Source: G963677445 sp963678275
GTDB taxonomy: Bacteria; Bacteroidota; Ignavibacteria; Ignavibacteriales; Melioribacteraceae
Assembly: GCA_963678275.1 (NCBI GenBank)
Contig: OY782765.1
Coordinates: 3,844,001-3,908,000, forward strand
Direction of reading: 5' to 3'
DNA length: 64,000 nucleotides
The position numbers were made by a program, and so were the translations under genes. This document shows, one piece after another, positions 26,372-34,574 of this stretch. Numbering within the stretch: the first letter of the stretch is position 1; each line of letters starts with the position of its first letter. The notes below the pieces were generated by a model that was not told the DNA's origin, searched no databases, and saw only the letters and a program-made list of their open reading frames with translations.

Positions 26372-27415
26372 TCAGTTTAAATTATCAAAATTCATCATAT
26401 TAAGTGAATTAATAAATTCAGAGAGTATTTCTTCATCCGGTTCAGCTAATTGTATTCCCAAATGTTCTTCGAAAAAAGCCGCCGCCAAAAATGTGTTAAC
26501 GTCGGTAGCCATCAATTTTTCGGGCAGTTCACCAAACTGTAAGAATTTAAGGGCTATATCATCAGGAAGAGAGGCGATCATTTCATCCTTATCCGGAATG
26601 GGGACTAATGTTTCCATCGAAGAAATAATACCTGTGGAGTTATTAATAAAAAACAGAATATATGGATAAAAGGGACGTTCTGATTCCTCCTCGACTGTTG
26701 GAATAGGGGCTTTCATAAGGACCAGAATAATAGCCTGATTTCCTTTCTTCAGCTTTTTGAGTTTATTCATAAGTTCTGTTCTTATATACATATCCGGATC
26801 GGAAGGTTCGGGATATGGTATGTGCATAACCTCTTCGTTCCAGGTAATGGTCCCATCTTTTTTCACGGCGCTTCTTACGAGATATTTTTCCTCGTCATCA
26901 GGGATAAGAATCTCATAATTTTCCTTAACCCGCGGGGCAACTTCAAGCAGCTGTTCGAGTATATGAGCCATAAGAACAGCCTCTTCATCTGTCAGGAGCC
27001 ATGGAAAATACCCGGGCTCAATATTTCGGAACATCGGCCAGGAATTTTTCCCCCTGTATTTTAATCCCAGTTTCTTTATCAGGGTTCGGTCTTCATCCGC
27101 GAGAAATTCCCTGTTTTCAAAAGAGAGCTGTAACTGGGGAATATCAAAGATTTTCACAGGGTCGAAATCTTCGGGGTCTGTTGTGGCAAAATCCCAAAAC
27201 TCCTCAAATCCCTTTTCACCAACATAAACTGTGACAGCAAAATGTTCTCCGCCTGATCCCAGAATGCTTACCAGGTTTTTCTCCTTTGTTTCCGGATTCA
27301 TGACAATAAACTGGTCATTCTCATGCATCCATTTCCAGGGACTCAGTTTTTTCACTTCGTCAGCGAGCTTAAATAATTTTTTCCAAATTTCAGGGACTGT
27401 CCCGGCATTCGACAT
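26372..27415 (-). CDS. DUF7309/DUF6930-like protein
   Basis: A 347-residue cytoplasmic protein. The first half (WKKLFKLADEVKKLSPWKWM..DQFIVMNPETKE..LVSILGSGGEHFAVTVYVGEKGFEEFW) has the conserved features I recall for DUF7309, and the second half (PFYPYILFFINNSTGIISSMETLVP) those of DUF6930, which usually come together. No catalytic motif is apparent and the role is unknown. No neighbour gives a hint. Confidence 0.65.
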   Translation of the reverse strand: MSNAGTVPEIWKKLFKLADEVKKLSPWKWMHENDQFIVMNPETKEKNLVSILGSGGEHFAVTVYVGEKGFEEFWDFATTDPEDFDPVKIFDIPQLQLSFENREFLADEDRTLIKKLGLKYRGKNSWPMFRNIEPGYFPWLLTDEEAVLMAHILEQLLEVAPRVKENYEILIPDDEEKYLVRSAVKKDGTITWNEEVMHIPYPEPSDPDMYIRTELMNKLKKLKKGNQAIILVLMKAPIPTVEEESERPFYPYILFFINNSTGIISSMETLVPIPDKDEMIASLPDDIALKFLQFGELPEKLMATDVNTFLAAAFFEEHLGIQLAEPDEEILSEFINSLNMMNFDNLN

Positions 27416-27671
27416 ATTTTTTCTCTCAGATTTTTTGCGTTTGTTTTTAAAATAGAACTTTTATAAAAATCATTTCCATCTTTAATATAAAGATAATTCC
27501 CGTTATTTAATATATTTTTGGAGCGGGGATCTTTAAATAAGAATTTACCGCTATTGTCTTGTATTTTAACATTTTGAACCATGTTTAAAACAAAATAACC
27601 CGTTGGTCTTTTTGTTTTGAATATTCTTTGCTTTATTTTTGGTAAACAGGAGATGAAGAAAGGAACTAGAA

Positions 27672-28607
27672 ATGTTAAAAACCACGATTCTTTCCATCGT
27701 ATTATACAGCGCAGTTATTTTCGCGAATATGGGGGAGGACCCTCTGCCGAAAGTCACTTCGGGAAAAATTGAGAGAATTGCTGATTTTTCTTCAGTATAT
27801 GTACCCCCGCGAAATATAGATATCTGGCTGCCGGATGGTTACAGCATAGAGAATAAATACCCGGTGTTGTATATGCATGACGGCCAAATGCTTTTCGACT
27901 CCTCTATAACCTGGAACAAACAGGAATGGGGAGTGGACGAAACGATAACACGGCTGATAAAAAAAGATAAAATTATTGCCCCCATCGTGGTGGGGATCTG
28001 GAATAACGGTCCGGCCCGGCGTTCGGAATATTTTCCTCAGAAGGGATTTGAGCTGCTTCCGGAATATTACAGGGATTCACTTCTGACAAGGGGAAATAGA
28101 TACGGAGCGCCTCTGTTTACAGGAAAGGTATATTCGGATGACTACCTGAAGTTTATAGTTGAGGAGTTAAAACCTTATATTGATAAAAACTATTCCACAT
28201 TGCCGGGGAAGGAACACACATTTATCGCCGGTTCGAGCATGGGAGGACTTATTTCTCTATACGCCATTTGTGAATACCCTGAAATTTTCAGCGGAGCGGC
28301 TTGCCTTTCCACTCACTGGCCCGGCGCCAACGCTGATCCGGAAAACAGAATACCCAAAGCATTCGCGAAATATATGTTCAAACATCTCCCTTCGCATAAA
28401 GACCATAAAATATATTTTGATTTTGGTACTGAAACACTCGATTCTCTTTACGAGCCGCTTCAAAAAAAGGCCGATAATGTAATGGCTATTAAAGGTTACA
28501 CTATCGATAACTGGTTCACAAGAAAATTTCCCGGCGCCGATCATTCGGAAAAAGCCTGGAGAAAAAGATTTTATATACCGGCGATTTTCCTGCTGCAAAA
28601 AAAATAA
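27672..28607 (+). CDS. Exported alpha/beta-hydrolase esterase (putative esterase family)
   Basis: A 311-residue protein with an N-terminal hydrophobic segment (MLKTTILSIVLYSAVIFA), so it is probably periplasmic. The fold markers of the PF00756 esterase family are present: RNIDIWLPDGY, YPVLYMHDGQMLFD, the nucleophile elbow AGSSMGGLISLYA (Ser near residue 188), and a C-terminal His in FPGADHSEKAWRKR. A Asp near FDFGTETLD completes the triad. Relatives include enterochelin esterase and feruloyl or acetyl xylan esterases; the substrate here is unknown. Confidence 0.88.
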   Translation: MLKTTILSIVLYSAVIFANMGEDPLPKVTSGKIERIADFSSVYVPPRNIDIWLPDGYSIENKYPVLYMHDGQMLFDSSITWNKQEWGVDETITRLIKKDKIIAPIVVGIWNNGPARRSEYFPQKGFELLPEYYRDSLLTRGNRYGAPLFTGKVYSDDYLKFIVEELKPYIDKNYSTLPGKEHTFIAGSSMGGLISLYAICEYPEIFSGAACLSTHWPGANADPENRIPKAFAKYMFKHLPSHKDHKIYFDFGTETLDSLYEPLQKKADNVMAIKGYTIDNWFTRKFPGADHSEKAWRKRFYIPAIFLLQKK

Positions 28608-28612
28608 GCCAA

Positions 28613-28771
28613 TTATTTGATAACCGGCAACAATACCTTTACGCAGGTCCCCTGGCCGGGGGAACTGCTGAGGCTGATACTGCCATTATGCTGGAGGGTT
28701 ATTTCCCTGGCAATTGAGAGTCCGAGCCCGCTTCCATATACCTCCGCCCGGATATCATTGGAACGGTAAAC
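28613..28771 (-). pseudogene. Histidine kinase C-terminal remnant
   Basis: Reading from 28771 to a TAA at 28613 the 52 codons encode YRSNDIRAEVYGSGLGLSIA..EITLQHNGSISLSS..GQGTCVKVLLPV. This is the G2 box and final strands of a HATPase_c domain (GSGLGLSIAxEI...HxGxIxxxSxPGxGTxxxxxLP). A TAG immediately upstream closes the frame and no HisKA or N box lies further up, so only the tail of a former kinase gene survives. The stop is just 6 nt past the esterase stop. Confidence 0.75.
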
Positions 28772-28965
28772 CTAAAAAATTTGTGATATCTTTTTTATTG
28801 ATAACTGCCCTGTAATTCCGAATTTTCTCAGAATAGTGTTGTCCTGTTTTTCTCGCACAATCCAAAATTATTATCAGATCGAAAATCGATTTGCTCAAAA
28901 AATGGTCATGGCATTGAAATTGCGTAACAAAAGGTATCATCGGAGCAATTACAGGGAGCGGGAAA
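28772..28965. other. Gap beyond the kinase remnant
   Basis: Upstream flank of the decayed kinase tail. No kinase-like sequence can be read further back, which supports a deletion of the rest of the gene. It presumably holds the promoter of the lipoprotein at 28966. Confidence 0.3.
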
Positions 28966-29376
28966 ATGAAAAAGATAAGATTTATGCCGGCGTTAACAGT
29001 TTTGGCGCTGCTTTTATCGGGATGTGATGTTGATTCACCTTTGAGTTTGATGCTGAATCCGCCAAGGTGCAGTCTGAGTGTCGCGGAGAAATTGATATCC
29101 TCCCGGGAAAACATCGCGATAGTAAAATTACTCGCCAGGAATACTACACAGGCCACAGCTTATAATGTTGGCTGTTCGATAAATTGTATATATAACTATA
29201 CAATTGTGGAAAGAAGCAGCGCTTATTTTGGTACACTATATGGCGGCCAGTCAGCTACATCAGACGCATGGCTGGGAGGAATAAGATCGCATCGCGGTTA
29301 TGACTGGCTGGAGATAACCCTTTACTGGGAAGATGCCGAAGGAGAATTTTACGACGCCCCGTTTGTTTTGGAATAA
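28966..29376 (+). CDS. Small lipoprotein of unknown function
   Basis: A 136-residue protein preceded by a GGGAGCGGGA site. The signal MKKIRFMPALTVLALLLSGCD has a lipobox LSGC (Cys20). The mature part is Cys-containing (PPRCSLSV, NVGCSINCIYNYT) and beta-prone; 'IVKLLARNTTQATAYNVGC' resembles the beginning of Ig-like or FxLYD-type domains that describe how a residual is transported, but I would not assign one. No operon partner. Confidence 0.7.
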   Translation: MKKIRFMPALTVLALLLSGCDVDSPLSLMLNPPRCSLSVAEKLISSRENIAIVKLLARNTTQATAYNVGCSINCIYNYTIVERSSAYFGTLYGGQSATSDAWLGGIRSHRGYDWLEITLYWEDAEGEFYDAPFVLE

Positions 29377-29590
29377 TATATACGGACCGGATAACAGGGT
29401 TAAATAATTACACGCAATTCAAGCGCTTACTTTCTTGCAGATTTTTATAATCGCGAAGAAACACAAAAATTTTGAATTTTGGTTTATTTCTTAATATTAT
29501 AATATGGAGGAAAAATTGTTTTCACATAATATATTGGATATTGATCTGTAAACCTTTGAAACTCTTGAGATTGGTCAGGGAGAAAACAAG

Positions 29591-30382
29591 ATGAAATATA
29601 TTCATTCAATTCTATTTCTCTTATTGGTATCAACAGTATTATTCACCGGTTGCGCGGTGTACGATTATTTCTTTACCACAACTCCGGAGGATGCTTTAAA
29701 TAACAAAAATTTCCACTGGATCTCCGATACAGTAAACAGTATTGTTTATTACTATGAACCCAATTCCTTTGCTTCCCAAAAAATTGAAAGGATTAAGAAA
29801 GTTACAGAAAATGGTCAGGAAAGAATTTTTGAACTGATAAATGAAAAGGAATACCCGTATTATATAAAATTTTTTGTTGTTGCCTCAGGTTCAAGAATGG
29901 AAAAACTTATCGGTCTGAGGGGAAATTCTTACGCATATCCCCGGTTTAACGCGGTATACGCGGTTTATTCTGAAAAAATTAAAGCGATTGGCGCTCACGA
30001 GTTTAATCATGTGATAGTTCACAATCTTTGGGGAAGGCAGGGTGAAAAAGTTTTATCTGAAGGATTTGCGGTCTATTCGGATAATAAGTGGCATGGTCAT
30101 GATCTACATGCTTTGTGTAACTATTTACAGCATGAAGGAAGATTGATTAAAATTTCGGAGTTGATAAAAAACTTTTCCGATTTTTCTCCAATGACAACAT
30201 ATCCGCAGTCGGGTAGTTTTATAAAATATTTGTATGAAAAATATGGTGTAAATAAACTGCGCGCATTGTGGCGGAACGGAACCGGTGAATTACCCGATAT
30301 TTACCACAAAACAATGGATGATATTGAAAAAGAATGGCTCGAAACAATTGTGTCAAGTGAACCGGGAAATATCAGTTATTAA
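29591..30382 (+). CDS. Gluzincin-like metalloprotease lipoprotein
   Basis: A 263-residue protein. The lipobox FTGC places the acylated Cys at residue 21. The zinc site is clear: HEFNH (136-140) in AIGAHEFNHVIVHN, and a third ligand Glu157 in LSEGFAVYSD, as in Peptidase MA/M1-like gluzincins. The C-terminal helical region (SGSFIKYLYEKYGVNKLRALWRNG) is typical of the 'peptidase MA-like' family. It probably acts on peptides or proteins at the envelope. AAGGCAGGG-type ribosome site is not strong. Confidence 0.82.
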   Translation: MKYIHSILFLLLVSTVLFTGCAVYDYFFTTTPEDALNNKNFHWISDTVNSIVYYYEPNSFASQKIERIKKVTENGQERIFELINEKEYPYYIKFFVVASGSRMEKLIGLRGNSYAYPRFNAVYAVYSEKIKAIGAHEFNHVIVHNLWGRQGEKVLSEGFAVYSDNKWHGHDLHALCNYLQHEGRLIKISELIKNFSDFSPMTTYPQSGSFIKYLYEKYGVNKLRALWRNGTGELPDIYHKTMDDIEKEWLETIVSSEPGNISY

Positions 30383-30623
30383 ATTAACAGGACAAACACA
30401 TTTAATCTCTTCTTGAGACGGTGTGCTTTAATAATATCAGTAAAGTTTATTACTGATATCAAATTAAATTCGCGATATTATTCCCCGGCATCAGTTTTAT
30501 TCTGAGTAGTTGATTTTGTCAAATTTTCCAGAACAGTTATTTGATTATTTTGTCACATAAAAATCACTTATAGTATACATACTTTAAAATCTTCATACCA
30601 AAGAAATTTATATCAGGAATAAA

Positions 30624-31028
30624 ATGAAAAAAATCATCAGTTTTGAATTTGCCGCTAAAGCCAGTTTCGTTTTATACTTACTGTTTATTGTTTTTCATCT
30701 TCTTGTTATTGCGGGAATAATCCCGCAAAATATTGTGTGGGGCGGAAGAATAGAAAGCAAAGATGAACTGATAATATTTGAGGTTATCTCAATAATAATT
30801 CTGCTTCTGTGTTTATTGATAACACATTTCAGAAATAAGTATGTGAACCACACAAAATTTAATAAAGTTACGAAGGCGGGCATGTGGCTTTTATTTATTT
30901 TGTTTTCCCTTAATACCGTCGGTAATCTGTTTGCTGTTTCTATACTTGAGAAGGCTCTTTTTACCCCCATCACAATCTTGCTGGCATTTTTTGCTTTAAG
31001 ACTGGCGCTTGGCAGAGAAACACAGTAA
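30624..31028 (+). CDS. Four-helix membrane protein of unknown function
   Basis: A 134-residue integral membrane protein with four predicted segments (about 10-34, 49-68, 83-104, 110-128). Motifs IIPQNIVWGGRI and FNKVTKAGMWLLFILFSLNTVGNLFA are distinctive and are recalled from small Bacteroidota membrane proteins, but have no assigned function. Monocistronic. Confidence 0.7.
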   Translation: MKKIISFEFAAKASFVLYLLFIVFHLLVIAGIIPQNIVWGGRIESKDELIIFEVISIIILLLCLLITHFRNKYVNHTKFNKVTKAGMWLLFILFSLNTVGNLFAVSILEKALFTPITILLAFFALRLALGRETQ

Positions 31029-31658
31029 TTCACTGACGGGAATAATAAAAAAGCAATTAAACTATTGATGCGGAAGGCGGATGATAACTTACAGAATATC
31101 AGAACTCCTGGCTCCCATCAAACGATTTATATTTTTCATTTCAATAGAGTTAGGCGGAATGAGGATTATTATGAAACACAAACTAATAGAACAACTGTAT
31201 TACCAGTGTTCAATTTGTATTAAGTGTTTTTTTTCCTGGGGAAAATCAAATCCTTCCGCGGCTCACTGTGTTTCAGGAAACTCAGACTAAACTCAATTAA
31301 ATATTAATTATCTGTTGTTTCTGTTGCATTAAAAATATGGATTCTTTATTTTCGGTGTGACAGACTCTATCGGGGGTAATTTTCTCCGGGATAAAAATTT
31401 TGTGACTTAATAACTTATTTTAATTTTCAGTTATTTTCTTATGTTTATTTATAGAGTGACTATTTGAGGTCATTCATTTATAAAAAAGAGGTGTAAAAGT
31501 TTATGTTTTAAAAAAATCTATCTTAGACAGCCTGGTAAAAACTTAATATAAAGCGAAAATATAACGCAAACGTTAAAAAGAAAATCCTGAGATCACGGAT
31601 CCCATAGATAGAAACAGAGTAATCTGTATCAACAACGAATAAATATCATGAGAGAAAA
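31029..31658. other. Intergenic region with a repeat fragment
   Basis: At about 31099-31120 there is a partial copy of the 9882/18598 repeat (CAGAACTCCTGGCTCCCATC). A 69-codon frame over it is not credible as a gene. The rest up to the transporter is AT-rich and appears non-coding; it presumably holds the transporter promoter. Confidence 0.4.
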
Positions 31659-32789
31659 ATGTATAACTCAAAACTACTCATAACTCTTAAGTTTTTTGAA
31701 AGATTTATTCTTTATGCCTTACTCGGATCAATAGTACTTTACATGATTTCGCCGGGGAATGGGAATTCTGGCAACGCGGCAAATTCATTTAGTGTTTTCC
31801 TTAACCTGGTTTACTTTCTGCCTCTTCCTGTGGCCTTTGCGTCTGATATTTTCGGAAGAAGTATATTTTTGAAATCAGGCTTTTTGATTCTGGGCACAGG
31901 TTTATTTCTTTTTTCATCCTCCACAATTGCGCAAAGTTATACAATCCCGATACTTGTTTTAATGGCAGTTGGATTTTCCGCGATTCAGCCAAATCTGACT
32001 TCAATATTTTTTAACAGGATTGCGGCGCAAAAATCTGCTAAAATTATAGCAGGTATCATTTTCTTTTTGGGGATTACAAACTTTTCTGCCTCGATTGGAA
32101 ACGCATTCAGCCAATTGTTAATTAGCATTGGCTCATTCAGTAGTATTTTTATAATATTGGGGATAATATCATTCATTCTTTTAGCTGTTCTGCTATTCAC
32201 TAAATCAAATCGGGGATCTGAAGAAAACCTCACTAACCTGTCCTCAGCTTTTGATATTAAGCTGATCCTGGTTATTCTGGCGCTTAGTCTGGTAATTTCA
32301 TTTGGCAACTTTTTCATAAATCAATCTGCCGGTTTGTCATCTGAAAACAACGGACTCTTTGAGTTGCTCAGGATCGCCATGTTTTTATTTCTTATAGCTA
32401 TCGCGTCAAAGCTAAAGTCGAAAAACCTGGAAAATTTAATAAAACGTCAACTGGTCATTCTATCTGTATTATTCGGTAGTATATTTATTTTATCCCCATT
32501 ATTCATAAGCCAATTAACAGTAAGCACACCAATATTGATAGTTTTCAAATTATTCATTTTTGCTCTTAACTTGTTAATGAGTTGTCTGCTTTTTTTCTCT
32601 TTGTTTAAATCATTTTCTAAAAAATTCATGTCAACCGGTATGGCGATAATGTTTTTAATTACGATAATTCCTTACCGACTCTATTCTTTTTTCCCTGCTA
32701 TTGGCGGCGATTTCCCGATTGGTCTTTTGATTTTATTGGGAATACTATCAATTGTAATCGGTATTTTTATAAACAGATATTATGAATAG
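31659..32789 (+). CDS. POT/PTR2-family peptide transporter, short form
   Basis: A 376-residue membrane protein with about 11-12 hydrophobic segments. FFERFILYALLGSIVLYM (about 12-29) corresponds to the ExxERFxYY...LY start of proton-dependent oligopeptide transporters, and FASDIFGRSIFLKSGFLILGTGLFLF (about 59-84) to the GxxxDxxxGR signature between TM2 and TM3, followed by VGFSAIQPNLTSIFFNRI. Such proteins import di- and tripeptides with protons. The usual length is 450-600 aa, so this copy is compact; loops are short and the first motif lacks the E of ExxERF. Confidence 0.78.
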   Translation: MYNSKLLITLKFFERFILYALLGSIVLYMISPGNGNSGNAANSFSVFLNLVYFLPLPVAFASDIFGRSIFLKSGFLILGTGLFLFSSSTIAQSYTIPILVLMAVGFSAIQPNLTSIFFNRIAAQKSAKIIAGIIFFLGITNFSASIGNAFSQLLISIGSFSSIFIILGIISFILLAVLLFTKSNRGSEENLTNLSSAFDIKLILVILALSLVISFGNFFINQSAGLSSENNGLFELLRIAMFLFLIAIASKLKSKNLENLIKRQLVILSVLFGSIFILSPLFISQLTVSTPILIVFKLFIFALNLLMSCLLFFSLFKSFSKKFMSTGMAIMFLITIIPYRLYSFFPAIGGDFPIGLLILLGILSIVIGIFINRYYE

Positions 32790-32841
32790 ACTATGCAAAT
32801 AGAGGTTTTATCAACCTTCCTTAATCAAAGGAGGAAAAAAT

Positions 32842-33698
32842 ATGAACAAAACTAACGATAATCACTTAAGCCGGACCGGCGCGGTTTTGTTTTCGGATAT
32901 CAGGCAACTGATTGAGGAAAGCAGGCGGCAGGTTGCATATTCTGTAAATGCGGCTATGAGTATGCTGTATTGGGAAATCGGCGGAAAAATAAATTCCGAA
33001 CTTGGAAAATCCAAGACACAAGAATCATACGGACAACAAATTGTTGAGAACCTGTGTAAGGGCTTGTCAGAGGAGTATGGTTCTTCATTTTCCGTAAAAA
33101 ATGTTCGAAGAATGATGCAATTTGAAAGGATATTCCCCGAAAAGAAGAATGTCGTATCACTGATACGACAATTGAGCTGGACTCATATCCTCGCAGTAAT
33201 TCCAATCGAAGACCCCCTAAAGAGGGAATTTTATATCCGGATGTGCATTCATGAGAAATGGAGCGTAAGAACCTTTCGGGAACGTATAAAATCCATGCTT
33301 TATGAACGCACCGCGATCAGCAGAAAACCGGAAGAGACTATAAAAAAAGATCTAAAACAGCTTGAAGATGAACAAAAAATTAATCCCGATCTTGTTTTTC
33401 GCGATCCTTACTTTCTCGATTTTCTCGGGTTATCAGACGCCTATTCCGAAAAAGATCCTGAAAACGCGATATTAGCCGAAATGAAAAAATTCAATTTTTC
33501 TGTAGGACAGAATTGTATTCTGTCCGGGACGGGTAGTACAAGCAACAAACTAAGCAAATAATATACTTCAGCTATGGAATATGAGCTCTCAGATTCGCGA
33601 ACTCGACCGATAGTAAATGAAGCGGGCTTAAATAAGCCGGACCGGAAAACTCCGGAAGAAATAAAATCAAACTGCAAGATGTATCGATCACAGAGGGT
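32842..33698 (+). pseudogene. yhcG: YhcG/DUF1016-type nuclease gene, internally deleted
   Basis: ATG at 32842 with GGAGG upstream. Residues 1-185 are a normal DUF1016 N-terminal domain (LFSDIRQLIEESRRQVAYSVNAAMSMLYWEIGGKI, YGQQIVENLCKGLSEEYG, LSWTHILAVIPIEDP). Then the nuclease domain begins (VFRDPYFLDFLGLSDAYSEKDPENAILAEMKKF) but breaks off, and the frame ends at 33561. Just beyond, in another frame, 33574-33613 reads MEYELSDSRTRPI, and further on DRKTPEEIKS; these resemble the extreme C-terminus of YhcG proteins ('ALxxxxxPIGVxxY...LP'). The PD-(D/E)xK core between them (about 80-90 aa, 'LLFYxRxLRxLVAIELKxG') is missing. Intact homologues are about 340 aa. Deleted nuclease, probably inactive. 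Confidence 0.75.
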
Positions 33699-34520
33699 TT
33701 GAACTTAGCGAATCAATTTGTAAATTACATTCAGAAAATCAGAATTGAAAATGTTGAAATGAAACAGGTTGACTCAAAATATTTAGATGAATATAATGAA
33801 AGAATTGGCGGGCGGATAAATGATTGTATCTCCCGGTTTGATTTTTCAGAGGCAGGGGGAGGATTTGATTACCTGACAAAAGCTTCCGCGGTTTATTCTT
33901 CAAATATTGAGGGCAACAGTATTGATCTGAATTCATTTATGAATTTTCAAATGAATGGAGATAAGTTCAGCGCCGGTAAAGAAATTGAAGAGATAGAGGA
34001 TTTAATTTCGGCGTACGAATATGCTCAGAACAACCCCTTAACCGAGAGCAATTTGCTGCATAGCCATAAACTATTTTCCGCCACATTTCTGATAAACAGC
34101 AATCTGGGGAAATACAGAATTGAACCGGTGGGAGTATTTGGAAGGAGCGGTATGACATATCTCGCGATAGAACCTGAACATATCAACGGAGTTATGTCTG
34201 AGTTATTTGAAGATATCAGGAAACTGACGGATAAAGAATTACTTATTGAAGAGGTGTTTTATTACGCATCCTTTATACATTTGCGTTTTGCCCATATACA
34301 TTCTTTCCGGGATGGAAACGGCAGAGCCGCGAGGCTTCTCGAAAAATGGTTTTTATCTGAGAAGCTTGGCCGCGAATACTGGAAGCTGCCTTCAGAAGAA
34401 TATTATAAAAATAATCAGCAAAGATATTATTCAGCTCTCAATATGGGTGTTAACTATTACGAACTTAATTATTCGCGCTGCGTTGATTTTCTCGAAATGC
34501 TGCCAAGCTCACTAAAATAA
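33699..34520 (+). CDS. Fic family protein (AMP/UMP-transferase)
   Basis: A 273-residue protein. The catalytic motif H201-SFRDGNGRAA-R212 fits HxFx(D/E)GNGRxxR exactly; His201 would transfer a nucleotide monophosphate from NTP to a target hydroxyl. The inhibitory motif (S/T)xxxE(G/N) is in SSNIEGN (S67, E71), upstream of the Fic core, so this is an N-terminally autoinhibited (class II) Fic protein. The flap region GVFGRSGMTY precedes it. The first in-frame start is TTG 33699 and an ATG follows at 33759; the upstream gene has decayed, so the true start is uncertain. Targets are unknown. Confidence 0.88.
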   Translation: MNLANQFVNYIQKIRIENVEMKQVDSKYLDEYNERIGGRINDCISRFDFSEAGGGFDYLTKASAVYSSNIEGNSIDLNSFMNFQMNGDKFSAGKEIEEIEDLISAYEYAQNNPLTESNLLHSHKLFSATFLINSNLGKYRIEPVGVFGRSGMTYLAIEPEHINGVMSELFEDIRKLTDKELLIEEVFYYASFIHLRFAHIHSFRDGNGRAARLLEKWFLSEKLGREYWKLPSEEYYKNNQQRYYSALNMGVNYYELNYSRCVDFLEMLPSSLK

Positions 34521-34550
34521 AAAACGCCACACAAATCCGCGCGGCGTTTT
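34521..34550. terminator. Bidirectional terminator
   Basis: AAAACGCC and GGCGTTTT flank a 14-nt loop, giving an 8-bp stem with A- and T-tracts on either side. It sits between the Fic gene and the convergent minus-strand gene ending at 34575. Confidence 0.7.
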
Positions 34551-34574
34551 ATAAAATCTATCCGGGAATTTCCC

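Noticed and set aside
31081..31290. 69-codon plus-strand frame
   Set aside because: It starts within a dispersed repeat (CAGAACTCCTGGCTCC) and has no good ribosome site or homologous look.
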